Source of the DNA: Bacteroidota bacterium
GTDB lineage: Bacteria > Bacteroidota > Bacteroidia > UKL13-3
DNA: 64,000 nucleotides
Direction of reading: 5' to 3'
NCBI GenBank assembly: GCA_027488905.1
Contig: JAIYAT010000007.1
Location: forward strand, 124,001-188,000
The position numbers and the translations under genes are program-made. Of this stretch, positions 39,981-48,901 are shown one piece after another. The stretch's first letter is position 1, and every line of letters begins with the position of its first letter. The notes beneath the pieces are model-generated. The model saw only the letters and a list, made by a program, of their open reading frames with translations, searched no databases and was not told the DNA's origin.

Positions 39981-41261
39981 ATGTCAGGCAATGAAAATGT
40001 GATTAAACACAGCTCGGAAAATCCTTTCGAGTCTATGATGTCGAGATTCGACGAAGCAGCACGCATCATCGGTTTAGATGAAAGCGACTACAATGTTTTA
40101 AAGGCTCCTCAAAAGGCCGTTATTGTTAATATTCCAGTTACCATGGACAACGGAAAAGTTCGAGTATTCGAAGGATTTCGTGTGGTTCATAATGCTAACC
40201 TTGGACCTTCAAAAGGCGGTATCCGCTACAGTATGGATGTTCATTTGGATGAGGTAAAAGCCTTAGCCGCGTGGATGACCTGGAAATGTGCTGTTGTTGG
40301 TATTCCTTATGGTGGTGGAAAAGGTGGTATCAAGTGTGACCCGCGCAGCATGAGCAAAGGCGAACTTGAAAGGTTAACCCGTGCCTACACCGACTTAATG
40401 GTGGATGTTTTTGGTCCAGATAAAGATATTCCAGCACCAGACATGGGCACAGGCCAGCAAGAAATGGCTTGGATCATGGATGAATATTCTAAACTTAAAG
40501 GATACAGCACACCTGCTGTGGTTACAGGTAAACCACTTGTTTTAGGTGGTTCATTAGGTAGGGTAGAAGCTACTGGCCGCGGCGTTATGGTAAGTACTCG
40601 CTCTGCTTTATCTAAATTAAAAATCAATATCGTTGGCGCAACTACTGCTGTTCAAGGTTTTGGTAATGTAGGTTCTATCTCAGCTAAATTATTGGCTTCT
40701 CAAGGAATGAAAGTAGTAGCTATCTCTGATGTGAGTGGTGCTTACTATAACCCAGAAGGAATTGATGTAGAAGCTGCAATTGCTTTCCGCGATGGAAACA
40801 AAGGAACTTTAGAAGGTTTTACTGCTGGAAAGAAAATCTCTAACGCTGAGTTATTAGAATTAGACGTTGACGTTTTGGTTCCTGCTGCAATGGAAGACCA
40901 AATCACTGCAGAAAATGCAGATAGAATTAAAGCTAAGTTAATTGTAGAAGGTGCAAACGGACCAACATCTGCAAGTGCCGATGCTATTCTTAACAAAAAA
41001 GGTATCATGGTTGTGCCAGATATTTTAGCCAATGCGGGTGGTGTAACAGTAAGTTATTTCGAGTGGGTTCAAAACCGTTTAGGCTATTTCTGGACAGAAG
41101 AACGCGTATATCGTAGAGCAGACCGTGTTATGAAAACAGCTTTTGAAAACGTATACAGTGCTTCAATGGAACATACTTGTAGCATGCGTATTGCAGCTTA
41201 TGTTGTAGCTATTAAGAAAGTTGCAGAAGTAGAAACACTTCGTGGTAAATTTGGCCTTTAA
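39981..41261 (+). CDS. gdhA: Glu/Leu/Phe/Val dehydrogenase (glutamate dehydrogenase type)
   Basis: A 426-residue enzyme that interconverts glutamate with 2-oxoglutarate and ammonia. The substrate domain has GPSKGGIRY and the catalytic lysine/aspartate region (WKCAVVGIPYGGGKGGI, PAPDMGT), and the nucleotide-binding domain has VQGFGNVGSISAKLL. The length and motifs match the hexameric clostridial/Bacteroidota GDH type. Whether it prefers glutamate over branched amino acids is likely but cannot be seen directly. psd follows after nine bases. Confidence 0.92.
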   Translation: MSGNENVIKHSSENPFESMMSRFDEAARIIGLDESDYNVLKAPQKAVIVNIPVTMDNGKVRVFEGFRVVHNANLGPSKGGIRYSMDVHLDEVKALAAWMTWKCAVVGIPYGGGKGGIKCDPRSMSKGELERLTRAYTDLMVDVFGPDKDIPAPDMGTGQQEMAWIMDEYSKLKGYSTPAVVTGKPLVLGGSLGRVEATGRGVMVSTRSALSKLKINIVGATTAVQGFGNVGSISAKLLASQGMKVVAISDVSGAYYNPEGIDVEAAIAFRDGNKGTLEGFTAGKKISNAELLELDVDVLVPAAMEDQITAENADRIKAKLIVEGANGPTSASADAILNKKGIMVVPDILANAGGVTVSYFEWVQNRLGYFWTEERVYRRADRVMKTAFENVYSASMEHTCSMRIAAYVVAIKKVAEVETLRGKFGL

Positions 41262-41270
41262 TATTCTAAA

Positions 41271-41927
41271 ATGATCCACAAAGAAGGTAAAGCCACCATA
41301 TTAATTTCATTAATTGTACTTTTTGCACTTAACGCCTTAACCCGTTGGTTAGCGCCTGAGTTGATTTGGTTGCAGAATGTAGTTTTAGGAATCTCTGTTA
41401 TTTTACTAATTATAGTTTTGCAATTCTTTCGCAATCCTGCTATTACAGTTACCACTGGCGATAACTTGGTTATTTCCCCAGCTGATGGTAAAGTGGTAGT
41501 CATAGAAGAAGTAGAAGAGCCAGAATACTTTAAAGGCAAACGTTTACAGGTTTCTGTATTCATGAGTCCTTTTAACGTGCATGTTAATCGCAACCCAATT
41601 GGAGGTATAGTTAAGTATTTTAAATACCATCCTGGCTTGTATTTAGTAGCATGGCATCCTAAAAGTTCTACCGAAAACGAAAGAACAACTACAGTAATTC
41701 AGAAACCTAACGGAACAGAAATCCTATTTCGCCAGATTGCTGGAGCATTGGCCAAACGCATTGTTTGGTACGTTAAAGAAGGGCAACCTGTAAAACAAGC
41801 AGAAGAAATGGGCTTCATTAAATTTGGTTCAAGGGTTGATATTTATCTGCCTTTAGACGCCAAGGTTAAGGTTGGTTTGAACCAAAAAGTAAAGGGCGGA
41901 AGAAGCATTTTGGCTGAGTTTAATTAG
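41271..41927 (+). CDS. psd: Phosphatidylserine decarboxylase (short form)
   Basis: A 218-residue proenzyme that makes phosphatidylethanolamine. SPADGKV (D72) and FNVHVNR (H104) carry the self-cleavage residues, and cleavage should occur between G186 and S187 in KFGSRVD, producing the pyruvoyl group. Two membrane helices lie at residues 8-24 and 33-52. It is downstream of gdhA, coupled by a nine-base gap. A copy of the recurrent TTGGTTTGAACCAAA lies inside the 3' end of the gene. Confidence 0.93.
   Translation: MIHKEGKATILISLIVLFALNALTRWLAPELIWLQNVVLGISVILLIIVLQFFRNPAITVTTGDNLVISPADGKVVVIEEVEEPEYFKGKRLQVSVFMSPFNVHVNRNPIGGIVKYFKYHPGLYLVAWHPKSSTENERTTTVIQKPNGTEILFRQIAGALAKRIVWYVKEGQPVKQAEEMGFIKFGSRVDIYLPLDAKVKVGLNQKVKGGRSILAEFN
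41872..41886 (+). repeat. Copy of the recurrent 15-mer inside psd
   Basis: TTGGTTTGAACCAAA differs by one base from the consensus TCGGTTTGAACCAAA and lies within the coding region, so selection on the DNA motif coexists with selection on the protein. Confidence 0.65.
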
Positions 41928-41977
41928 GTTTTTATTAATAAAAAAAATACTACCTTCGAAGTACTAAATCAAATACA

Positions 41978-42256
41978 ATGAAGAAATTACTAGTTTTAGC
42001 TGCTTTTGCAGCATTCAGCTTTGTTAATACTAACGCACAATCGATTTCAGTGAGTACTCCTGCTTCTGAGCAAGTAAGTGTAATGAATGTAAGTTCAGAC
42101 AATGCACCTGCTGATAAAGAAAAAGGAAAAGAGAAGAAGAGCAAAAAGAAAGCAAAAGCTTGCAGCGATTCTAAAGAGAAGAGTTGTGCATCTGGCGAAA
42201 AGAAAAAAGGATGTTGCAGCCACGAAGCAGCACCTAAGAAAGAAGCTAATCAATAG
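41978..42256 (+). CDS. Small secreted lysine/cysteine-rich protein
   Basis: A 92-residue protein with a signal peptide (MKKLLVLAAFAAFSFVNTNAQ) and a mature part that is extremely rich in lysine, serine and glutamate, with four cysteines in two pairs (ACSDSKEKSC, GCCSH). It may bind metal or be a structural secreted peptide. It has a -7-like TACCTTCG (41951-41958) in front and a perfect terminator behind, so it is a real expressed single gene. Confidence 0.7.
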   Translation: MKKLLVLAAFAAFSFVNTNAQSISVSTPASEQVSVMNVSSDNAPADKEKGKEKKSKKKAKACSDSKEKSCASGEKKKGCCSHEAAPKKEANQ

Positions 42257-42274
42257 TAGATCCTATTTTTTTAG

Positions 42275-42307
42275 AAAAGCCCCGAAGTTCTTCGGGGCTT
42301 TTTTTTT
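42275..42307 (+). terminator. Strong intrinsic terminator
   Basis: A 13-bp stem (AAAAGCCCCGAAG paired with CTTCGGGGCTTTT) with a run of T. It marks the end of the core-like region, directly before the 22-bp tandem array. Confidence 0.93.
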
Positions 42308-42311
42308 ATTG

Positions 42312-42597
42312 GTGCGAAGCAACTCTATAAGAGGTGCGAAGCTACTCCATAAGAGGTGCGAAGCTACTCTATAAGAGGTGGGAAGCTACTACCCAAATGG
42401 TGGGAAGCTACTACCCAAATGGTGGGAAGCTGGTACCCCAATGGTGGGGAGCTACTATACAAGAGGTGGGAAGCTACTATACAAATGGTGGGGAGCTGGT
42501 ACCCAAATGGTGCGAAGCTGGTACCCAAATGGTGGGGAGCTACTATACAAGAGGTGGGAAGCTACTCCATAAGAGGTGGGAAGCTACTCCATAAGAA
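42312..42597. repeat. 22-bp mosaic tandem array, 13 units
   Basis: Thirteen head-to-tail units of exactly 22 bases start at 42312, 42334, 42356 and so on to 42576. The first ten bases are nearly constant (GTGSGRAGCT). The last twelve switch between a few alternative forms (ACTCYATAAGAG, ACTACCCAAATG, GGTACCCAAATG, ACTATACAARWG). There are no spacers, so it is not a CRISPR. Since 22 is not a multiple of three it does not encode a repeat protein, though all frames stay open. Confidence 0.95.
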
Positions 42598-42656
42598 GTT
42601 TAGAGGAAGAGTGAAGAGAAAGAGTGTAGGTAGTGTAAATTAGATTGTGTAAACTC

Positions 42657-42746
42657 TTGCTCAAAACTCGCACTCCAAACTGATTCATTCTCAAGACTCC
42701 CACTCTTAACTGATTCTTGCTCAAAACTCAAACTCAAAACTGATTC
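42657..42746. repeat. Three 30-bp tandem repeats
   Basis: Units at 42657-42686, 42687-42716 and 42717-42746 each end in AACTGATTC and contain CTCAAAACTC or a close variant. They lie directly after the 22-bp array. Confidence 0.85.
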
Positions 42747-42750
42747 TTTT

Positions 42751-42950
42751 GGGGACAGTTACGAAAAATTGCTCTCGAACCTTGGTCGAATAATCGGTGA
42801 AAACCCGCAATTTTCCATGAAAATTATTTTGGAGGAAATTTTAGGAGTTTTAGAAAGATTTATGCAATCGAATATCTCAAAAATAGTTTGAAAGACTTTA
42901 TCGGAAATAATATCTATTTATGGTAGCTTGCAGGTAAATAAGATCGCAAA
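42751..42950 (+). repeat. Dispersed ~200-bp element, copy A
   Basis: From GGGGACAGTTACGAAAA to TATTTATGGTAGCTTGCAG it parallels 49577-49775 with scattered substitutions and small gaps. Both copies end 40-75 bases before a hypothetical gene on the same strand. It has no ORF of note and could be an RNA, a MITE or a leader. Confidence 0.8.
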
Positions 42951-42991
42951 TAGTTAAGTTATAGGCAATGCTCAAAGACAGTCGACAAAAT

Positions 42992-43384
42992 ATGACAACA
43001 CGAAAGAAATTCATATATAGTTTTTTGACAGTAATTACCTTTTTAATTATTTCAAGTCTGCTCGGAGACAAATTCTTCTTCTTCCATCCTGGTCGTTTTT
43101 TCAACTCTGAATGGGACAAAGGAGTGTTAATAGAAACCGCTGAATTGAATACAACCATTAAAGGTGTGGACGATGGTCGCGGGCTGAAAATTTTCACAAA
43201 TACGCCAGACACTAAATTTAGAATAAAAGGTTTAATCCCTATTGACAGTAATGCGAACAAATCAAGTTATCCTTATTTAATGTATGGGGACAGTATAATT
43301 AAAAAAGCAGAAAACGACACCTTCAAAGTCATAAGGCACGACACGACTTATATTTGGAAAGTAGAAGAAAGCTCAATAAAATAA
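42992..43384 (+). CDS. Orphan membrane-anchored hypothetical protein
   Basis: A 130-residue protein with one N-terminal hydrophobic segment (KFIYSFLTVITFLIISSLLG) and a small soluble part. No family is recognised. Another ATG lies at 42968, but the segment begins more naturally at MTTRKKF. The gene is bracketed by GTTATAGGC (42958-42966) and GCCTATAAC (43392-43400), which gives it the look of a gene cassette. Confidence 0.55.
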   Translation: MTTRKKFIYSFLTVITFLIISSLLGDKFFFFHPGRFFNSEWDKGVLIETAELNTTIKGVDDGRGLKIFTNTPDTKFRIKGLIPIDSNANKSSYPYLMYGDSIIKKAENDTFKVIRHDTTYIWKVEESSIK

Positions 43385-43391
43385 AGCACTT

Positions 43392-43528
43392 GCCTATAAC
43401 AGCACATTTGCAATAGGTGTGCAATTCGTCTTCGTTTGACAGTATTTTAGTAGTTGATTAATTCGTTTCCCTAAGCTACATTTGAGTATAAACGCACGCC
43501 CATCGACAATCTGCAAACCGTTATGGGC
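43392..43528. other. attC-like 137-bp structure between two orphan genes
   Basis: The ends GCCTATAAC (43392-43400) and GTTATGGGC (43520-43528) are inverted with one mismatch, and the left boundary of the preceding gene has GTTATAGGC. An integron recombination site has this layout, but no integrase is seen and the inner arms are unclear. The right half resembles 52093-52114. Confidence 0.3.
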
Positions 43529-44050
43529 ATTGCCATTGTTGCCGTTTTCTTAAACCTGAACCAAACACATTTTCTAAACGATTTAATTGCATTTACTATA
43601 CACCAACCCGAAACTATTTGGGCATCAAAAATTAGCATTTTATTAATTTTAGTTACGCCTATTTTAGGATTGTTATTGGTTATTAATAGGGCTCTTTTTA
43701 ACTTGCCCTTAATTAATAAAACATGCCTACTTGCACTTGCTGAAATTTTTGTTTTGGGAGCACTTAGCCTAGCTTTTGCTGGTGGAAGCTTTGCCAACAA
43801 AAAAAAACATATAGAGTCTTGTGCAATCATCAAACACACCGTTGCGGAAGATACCCTGTATTTAGAAGGACTAGAAATGCCTACCCTAAACGAATATTAT
43901 ACGGAAAAAGCAAATGGAATGTTTTATCAATTTCAAAAAGGCAAACTTACTTGTTTAGATTATGGCTTCATTTGCAATAGCAATGAATGGCACCTATTAC
44001 TTCTCCTCACAATCACAATATTGGCCATTATCATAATTTGTGAGTGTTAG
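43523..44050 (+). CDS. Orphan membrane protein
   Basis: A 175-residue protein with about four hydrophobic segments (WASKISILLILVTPILGLLL, CLLALAEIFVLGALSLAFAG and a C-terminal one). No known domain. The ATG lies within the right end of the attC-like structure. The last 54 bases overlap the 3' end of the convergent lipoprotein gene at 43997, so one of the two ends could be mispredicted. Confidence 0.5.
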   Translation: MGIAIVAVFLNLNQTHFLNDLIAFTIHQPETIWASKISILLILVTPILGLLLVINRALFNLPLINKTCLLALAEIFVLGALSLAFAGGSFANKKKHIESCAIIKHTVAEDTLYLEGLEMPTLNEYYTEKANGMFYQFQKGKLTCLDYGFICNSNEWHLLLLLTITILAIIIICEC

Positions 44051-44473
44051 TTTTATTTTATTATTAACAGCATCGTATTTTCCTGTTAACCCATATAAAT
44101 AATCATAACTACTCTTTAATGTAGATGTTCCGTCTAAATCTCCTTCTGAATTAATTAGGAAACTTGAGTTGCTTTCAATCTTTTGACCTGATTTGCCGTA
44201 ATTATCCAGACTGATTGGGCCAATAACATAAACATTACTCAGGTGTGTTTGCCAAACATATGCGTCAAAATTATACGATTCCCAAAAATTACCTGTACTA
44301 AAATATTTTGAACATTGAAAAGATTTTTTTCCAATAATAGGATGTTTGGAAGTTTCAGGTGTAATTATATTTCCGAAATTATCAGAATATAAAGCCTCTT
44401 CTTTTCTACAACTTGTAAATATGAGTGAGAAAAATGAAATTGATAATACAATCTTTAAGTAATTTGTTTTCAT
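43997..44473 (-). CDS. Lipoprotein of unknown function
   Basis: A 158-residue protein with a lipobox (SLIFTSC, cysteine near residue 22) and a beta-rich soluble domain. It is the last gene of a minus-strand run beginning with an M48 peptidase; the gap to the previous gene is ten bases. A C-terminal CDC pair is present. No family is recognised. Confidence 0.65.
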   Translation of the reverse strand: MKTNYLKIVLSISFFSLIFTSCRKEEALYSDNFGNIITPETSKHPIIGKKSFQCSKYFSTGNFWESYNFDAYVWQTHLSNVYVIGPISLDNYGKSGQKIESNSSFLINSEGDLDGTSTLKSSYDYLYGLTGKYDAVNNKIKLTLTNYDNGQYCDCEEK

Positions 44474-44483
44474 ACTTTATTTA

Positions 44484-45209
44484 TTAAAACAATAAAATTC
44501 CCAGTTGAATATTACCAGAAATTCCATAATTTCTTAATTGTTGATTTTGAATAGGTCTATTTTCACTTAAAAAATTCATGATTAAAAAATTGGAACCATA
44601 GTTTTTTAAAACACCTGATGCTGCATGTTGCGGCAACCCACTGATTAAATTTCCATATCTAACATAATCAAATGTTAATTGTCCGCCCACAAACAACCAC
44701 TTATTGATGGGTTTTTGATACCCAAATCCTAGTCCGACTTTTGCCAGATTAATCCCATTTATTTTGTAGGTAATATCTTGCGTACCACCAGCAATAAATA
44801 AATTTTCGGAGTAAGTGCCCTCCTCAATGTTTAAATTCCCATTCGCATAAGATGCACAAAGAAAAAGACCATAAGGAGCAGGCTTCTCACTGATAAGATA
44901 TTTTCTAAATTCCATATTAATCCCTCTGTAGGAGGTGCGGGCCTTTTCACTCATGGTAATATCTGAACCAACTGTTTCCAAAAAATTATATGATTGAAAA
45001 ACCTCTTTGTTAACCGCATCATACCCAATTGTAACAGTCATATTTCTGTGAAATGCAAACTCAGCAGCATAACTATTAAAAAATCCATTGAATCCATTTA
45101 TAGCATTGCTTTTTAAAAGCACCCTTTTGCCCGCAAATCCAGTATTTTGGGCCTTTAACAAGTGAGGAAAACTGAAAACTAAAAGGATAATAAAAAGTGT
45201 CTTTCTCAT
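44484..45209 (-). CDS. Outer-membrane beta-barrel-like protein
   Basis: A 241-residue protein with a signal peptide (MRKTLFIILLVFSFPHLLKAQ) and amphipathic strands (AAEFAFHRNMTVTIGYD, VGLGFGYQKP, QLGILLF at the end), as in small porin-like DUF3575-type barrels. Its ATG overlaps the stop of the preceding lipoprotein gene by four bases, showing coupling within the M48 operon. Confidence 0.7.
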   Translation of the reverse strand: MRKTLFIILLVFSFPHLLKAQNTGFAGKRVLLKSNAINGFNGFFNSYAAEFAFHRNMTVTIGYDAVNKEVFQSYNFLETVGSDITMSEKARTSYRGINMEFRKYLISEKPAPYGLFLCASYANGNLNIEEGTYSENLFIAGGTQDITYKINGINLAKVGLGFGYQKPINKWLFVGGQLTFDYVRYGNLISGLPQHAASGVLKNYGSNFLIMNFLSENRPIQNQQLRNYGISGNIQLGILLF

Positions 45210-45928
45210 GGATTCAAGTTTTTATTCAGTAAATAAAAGGTATCATATAAGGTTAACATAAGATGTTCTGGTTTAATAACAGAATCAAACAACCTTATAT
45301 CGCGATAAATGATTTTGCCAGTAACAACATTAACGATGTAATGATATTGTAAATACCCATTAGGAGGCAAATAGTTTGCATAGTCAATATTGTCTTTCAA
45401 TGCTTTGTTTTCACTTTTTAGATCAATTACAATAACTCCTACCAATCCAACTAATTCAGATTTAATAAGGGGTGTTAAAAACGAATAGTCATAGCCAATG
45501 TTAGGTTCTATTGTAAATAGCTGTTGAACAAATTGATTCTCTTCTTTTCGAGAAATTTGATTGAATATATTTTGTTGTATTTCGTTGGTATTAATGATCC
45601 TTTGACTTAGGTTATTAAGCATAGCAAAACTATCAATAATTGAATTACGAAAGGTAACATCATTCTTAATTTTGAACCTTTTGGTTAATCCATTAATGTT
45701 TTTATTTATTTCTTTTTCTGAGGTCATAATAAGTGAGTAATCATCTTTTTTATAACCATCCAACCTGAAAATAGAAACTTGCGGTTGCAAATAAAAAATA
45801 TTATCAAAATCTTTACCCTGGTTAATAAAAGATTCTGATTTCTGAATAGAGCTGTTTATTTTATAGGTGCACCCATTTACTAATAGCAAAAGGAAACAGA
45901 AAAATGGTATTAATTTATTTTTTATCAT
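45206..45928 (-). CDS. Lipoprotein in the M48 peptidase operon
   Basis: A 240-residue protein with a lipobox (LLLLVNGC, cysteine near residue 20). The mature domain is unrecognised, with an RLFDSVIKPEHLMLTLYD region near the end. It overlaps the M48 gene by 14 bases and the barrel gene by four, so all three are translated together, probably forming one envelope complex. Function unknown. Confidence 0.65.
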   Translation of the reverse strand: MIKNKLIPFFCFLLLLVNGCTYKINSSIQKSESFINQGKDFDNIFYLQPQVSIFRLDGYKKDDYSLIMTSEKEINKNINGLTKRFKIKNDVTFRNSIIDSFAMLNNLSQRIINTNEIQQNIFNQISRKEENQFVQQLFTIEPNIGYDYSFLTPLIKSELVGLVGVIVIDLKSENKALKDNIDYANYLPPNGYLQYHYIVNVVTGKIIYRDIRLFDSVIKPEHLMLTLYDTFYLLNKNLNP

Positions 45929-47297
45929 TGTAACTAAGCTTTTGTTTGGCCGTTAATGCATACTTTCCATTAGGAAATTTATTTACTAGATTTTGAAAAA
46001 TAATTTGTGATGTTTGTTTACCTAAATAGGCTTCGTTGCAAAGAGCATAATAGAAATAATTATCTTCATTTTGCCCGTGTTCTACAAGTTTCTTAGCAAA
46101 TCCATAAACTAGCTTTTTAAATTTATCTGCATCGTAAGAATAAAGTATTTTATTTAAATCCACCATATTCGAATCTGTAGTTATGGCACACTTGCTTAAT
46201 AATTCATCTTCGTACTGGTTTTCTTTTGATTGCGCTATAAAGTAAAGGGATTTGAGTAAGGTTGTTTTTCGTAATTCTTCTTCAAATTGAAATTTATTAG
46301 TCAAAACCAGCATAATCGCTAATTGATATTCAAAATCATCTATGGCATTGCCCAAGGCCAGTTTCGCCATTTGCTGCTGCATTTGAATATAAATCAGGCT
46401 ATCTTTAATTTGATAAAGTTGCATTTTTTCTGGCAACTCATATACTTTTAATTGCTCATCAAGCGAGATAATTCTTTTGGCCACATCTGGATGGGTAGAA
46501 AATTGGTCATTATTATTCAATTCAATTTTTAAAATCACTTTTTCATTACGTTTTTTACTTTTAATCCACTCACTACTATCTAATTGTGCCAATGAATTAT
46601 TAATTTCATTACCTAATAGTTGTGCCATGTTAATTCTGGCGTATAAACTTGAGTCAGGGTTAAGTAAATGTAGTGCCTTTATAGCCAAACTAGGATTGTA
46701 TCCAGCCTGTATAACTAATTTTAATGCGATACCATCTGCCTCGTATTCGTTTTCTTTCGAATGAATAAGGTTTCGATAACTTCGGCCAAAATTATTATTG
46801 GTATTAATTTCGGCTTGGTTAATTTTATTTTGTTGCTCAATTTCTTTTAAGGCATGTTGCTTCATTACATGGGCAATTTCATGAGCAATTAAAAAGGCAA
46901 GTTCTGATTCTGTTTTTAAATGAATAATTAACCCTAAATTGAGAAAAATACTGCCATCTATATACGATACAGCATTGGCGGATAAATCTTTTACACACCA
47001 AACTTTAATTTTTTGAAGTAAAGCAGGTTCGTTTTGCAATAATTTACCAGCAATTGCATTCAAATAGTCATCCCAATTTTTATCATTAATAATTTTTCCT
47101 TTTTTTATCAGGTTTAATTTTTCTATGGCAACGCTTGCAATAATCTCTTTCGATTTTTTATCATCAAAACCTATAGGAAAGCTAACCTTACTTTTTACCT
47201 CTTGGTAATGATTTATTTTCTGACTGAAAGCTTGCTTAGCAAAAGCCCCAAACAGAAAGATTAGCATTATTAAAGCAGATTTAATATTCATAGGCAT
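45915..47297 (-). CDS. M48 family metallopeptidase, periplasmic
   Basis: A 460-residue protein with a signal peptide (NIKSALIMLIFLFGAFAKQAFSQ) and a peptidase core: the zinc motif HEIAHVMKQH and the third ligand in ENEYEADGIAL, followed by helical repeats. It resembles BepA/LoiP-type envelope proteases that oversee outer-membrane proteins. It leads a four-gene operon with two lipoproteins and a barrel protein. The start could also be six bases downstream (MNIKS). Confidence 0.88.
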   Translation of the reverse strand: MPMNIKSALIMLIFLFGAFAKQAFSQKINHYQEVKSKVSFPIGFDDKKSKEIIASVAIEKLNLIKKGKIINDKNWDDYLNAIAGKLLQNEPALLQKIKVWCVKDLSANAVSYIDGSIFLNLGLIIHLKTESELAFLIAHEIAHVMKQHALKEIEQQNKINQAEINTNNNFGRSYRNLIHSKENEYEADGIALKLVIQAGYNPSLAIKALHLLNPDSSLYARINMAQLLGNEINNSLAQLDSSEWIKSKKRNEKVILKIELNNNDQFSTHPDVAKRIISLDEQLKVYELPEKMQLYQIKDSLIYIQMQQQMAKLALGNAIDDFEYQLAIMLVLTNKFQFEEELRKTTLLKSLYFIAQSKENQYEDELLSKCAITTDSNMVDLNKILYSYDADKFKKLVYGFAKKLVEHGQNEDNYFYYALCNEAYLGKQTSQIIFQNLVNKFPNGKYALTAKQKLSYNDKK

Positions 47298-48137
47298 TAC
47301 TATTATTTAACCATTAGATTTAATTTACAGTTGGTTTAACGCTTTTAACTTTTACTCAAGGCGCCTAAATGCATTATTTTAAAACCAACTAACTTAGATT
47401 ACTTTTACTTTATAAACAAATATATGATTTACCCCAAATTTTCATAAAGTAACTTGACATTTTTTTAATCCCAATATAAGCTGAACCAATTTTGTGTTGT
47501 TTGCCATAAAGTGTAAAGCATTTAAAAATGATGCGATACACAAAAAAATAAAAGAAAATAGGTCAAAAATTAGATACATTTATGAATTCCTACAATACTT
47601 TAAAATAATAACAAAACTCTCCCATCGCAATTCTGCCAAATGATATCGGCTATTTAAAAAAAATCATGCATTGGTGATTTTGTGCCGAAAAACCAAAAAG
47701 TATTAGCAAAACTAATTTTGAAATTCAGTTTGCCTTTTGGTTAAAAGGGTTTAAACTAGCAATCCCTATATTAGTAAAAAACATATTTCGGCTAAATATG
47801 GTTTTTAGCTGGAGAAAACGAGAAATTGACCACCTAATCGCGGAATAAACTTACCACCCAGCGCGGTTGAAATTGACCAGGTAATTTCGGAGTAAATTGA
47901 CCATTGTCAAAAATAGCAAGTATATGCTGATTTAAGAACCAATATCAGAGTTTCTTAAGTAATAAACTAAACAAGCCTCTAATTTTTGAAAAGACTTTTG
48001 CTGATGCTATTTTAGATAGAATTATTAATGGAGTACGTAGAATAATACTTGCTGGTGAATCCTTAAGGAAGAAAAAAATATCATTAAACTAAATAATTAA
48101 TACTATTGAATAATATTCAACAATAAACTGCTATTCT
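47298..48137. other. Gene-poor region with IS and repeat remnants
   Basis: AT-rich, with no intact gene. It holds CAAATATA at 47417-47424 (a perfect -7 box on the minus strand, suited to the M48 operon), a dispersed fragment with GGTGATTTTGTGCCGAAAAA near 47667, and an IS21 remnant at 47823-48092. Confidence 0.6.
47823..48092 (+). mobile_element. IS21-family remnant (terminal repeats and istB C-terminal codons)
   Basis: Three direct copies of AAATTGACCA (47823, 47870, 47894) resemble the multiple terminal repeats of IS21-type elements. From 47976 to 48092 an open frame reads IFEKTFADAILDRIINGVRR then ILAGESLRKKK and a stop, the C-terminus of the IstB helper ATPase. istA and most of istB are missing. 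A palindrome TTGAATAATATTCAA follows at 48106-48120. Confidence 0.75.
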
Positions 48138-48497
48138 TTGCCAGAAAATATGATCAATTTTGGCCAGCAATATAGGGCGGTCAGTTTGCTCCGAGATTTT
48201 ATGGACAGTTACACCGCGATTACCAGTATGTTTACTGTTAGCCTGAAACGTCCGTTAAAACCTTCGGAGAAACCTTCGGAGAAAACTTCGGAGAAAAACC
48301 TTGTGGAGCCCTATTTACCTGAGGCAACAAAAAGTTTGGCGCCTAACAAAAAACCTTCGGAGAAAACTTCGGAGAAAATTTTGAACTTTATTGGTGAGGA
48401 CCCTAAAATAACCATAGAGGAATTAGCAATAAAGGTTGGTAAATCTACGAGAGCAATGGAACTCCAACTGAAAAAATTAAAGGAACCAAAACAATAA
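48138..48497 (+). pseudogene. C-terminal remnant of an AlbA/RecG-like ATP-binding protein
   Basis: A 119-residue frame starts with FTVSLKRP, the typical end of the HATPase half in AlbA_2/RecG-like proteins. It continues through a low-complexity linker with KPSEK/TSEK repeats into a winged helix (EDPKITIEELAIKVGKSTRA). The N-terminal domains are absent. A full relative is encoded at 62158-63780. It could be expressed as a small DNA-binding protein, but degradation is more likely. Confidence 0.65.
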
Positions 48498-48901
48498 TTA
48501 GAAAAGGCCCTGACAAAGGAGGGGAATGGATAATTAATAATTTCAATTAAAGATATACCTTTAAGTTTTGTAATGGATTTGGGTCAGGATTTAGAAGTGG
48601 AATTAAACTAGGTCCATTTTTTTAACTACCCGAAAAACCTCCTACAATAGTTTCTATCAAATAAAACAGAATGACCTACCCGCCGATTTTCAATGCAATT
48701 TTCTTAAATCATATCTCTAGTGCAATGGTGATTTTGTGCCGAAAAACCAAAAAGTAATATGAAACAAGTATGGAACCTGCTCAACAAATCTTCAAGCCAA
48801 AAGGTAAAGCGGTTCTTTTAGGAGAAAGAGAAAGAGAAACAGTAAGAGAAAGAGAAACAGAAACAGTAAGAGAAACAGTTAGAGAAAGAGAAAAAGAAGC
48901 T
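48498..48901. other. Gene-poor region with a gene fragment, a dispersed repeat and purine-rich DNA
   Basis: It holds the fragment at 48543-48611, one member of the CCGCCGATTT repeat family (48682-48756) and a purine-rich low-complexity stretch GAGAAAGAGAAACAG (about 48820-48900). No intact gene. Confidence 0.6.
48543..48611 (+). pseudogene. Fragment of the gene that is intact at 56615
   Basis: The frame SIKDIPLSFVMDLGQDLEVE followed by a stop parallels TIKDIPFTLVMNVGQELEEE of the 129-residue protein. Only about 22 codons survive. Confidence 0.7.

Larger units (their letters stand above)
42598..42967. other. Non-coding stretch with a 30-bp tandem repeat and a 200-bp dispersed element
   Basis: No gene. 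It contains three 30-base tandem units (42657-42746) and then copy A of a dispersed element (42751-42950). Confidence 0.7.

Noticed and set aside
42312-42597. CRISPR array
   Set aside because: The 22-bp units abut with no unique spacers, and no cas gene is nearby.
42334-42643. Several overlapping plus-strand frames over the 22-bp array
   Set aside because: They are the three frame phases of the same repeat, begin with GTG at each unit, and match no protein.
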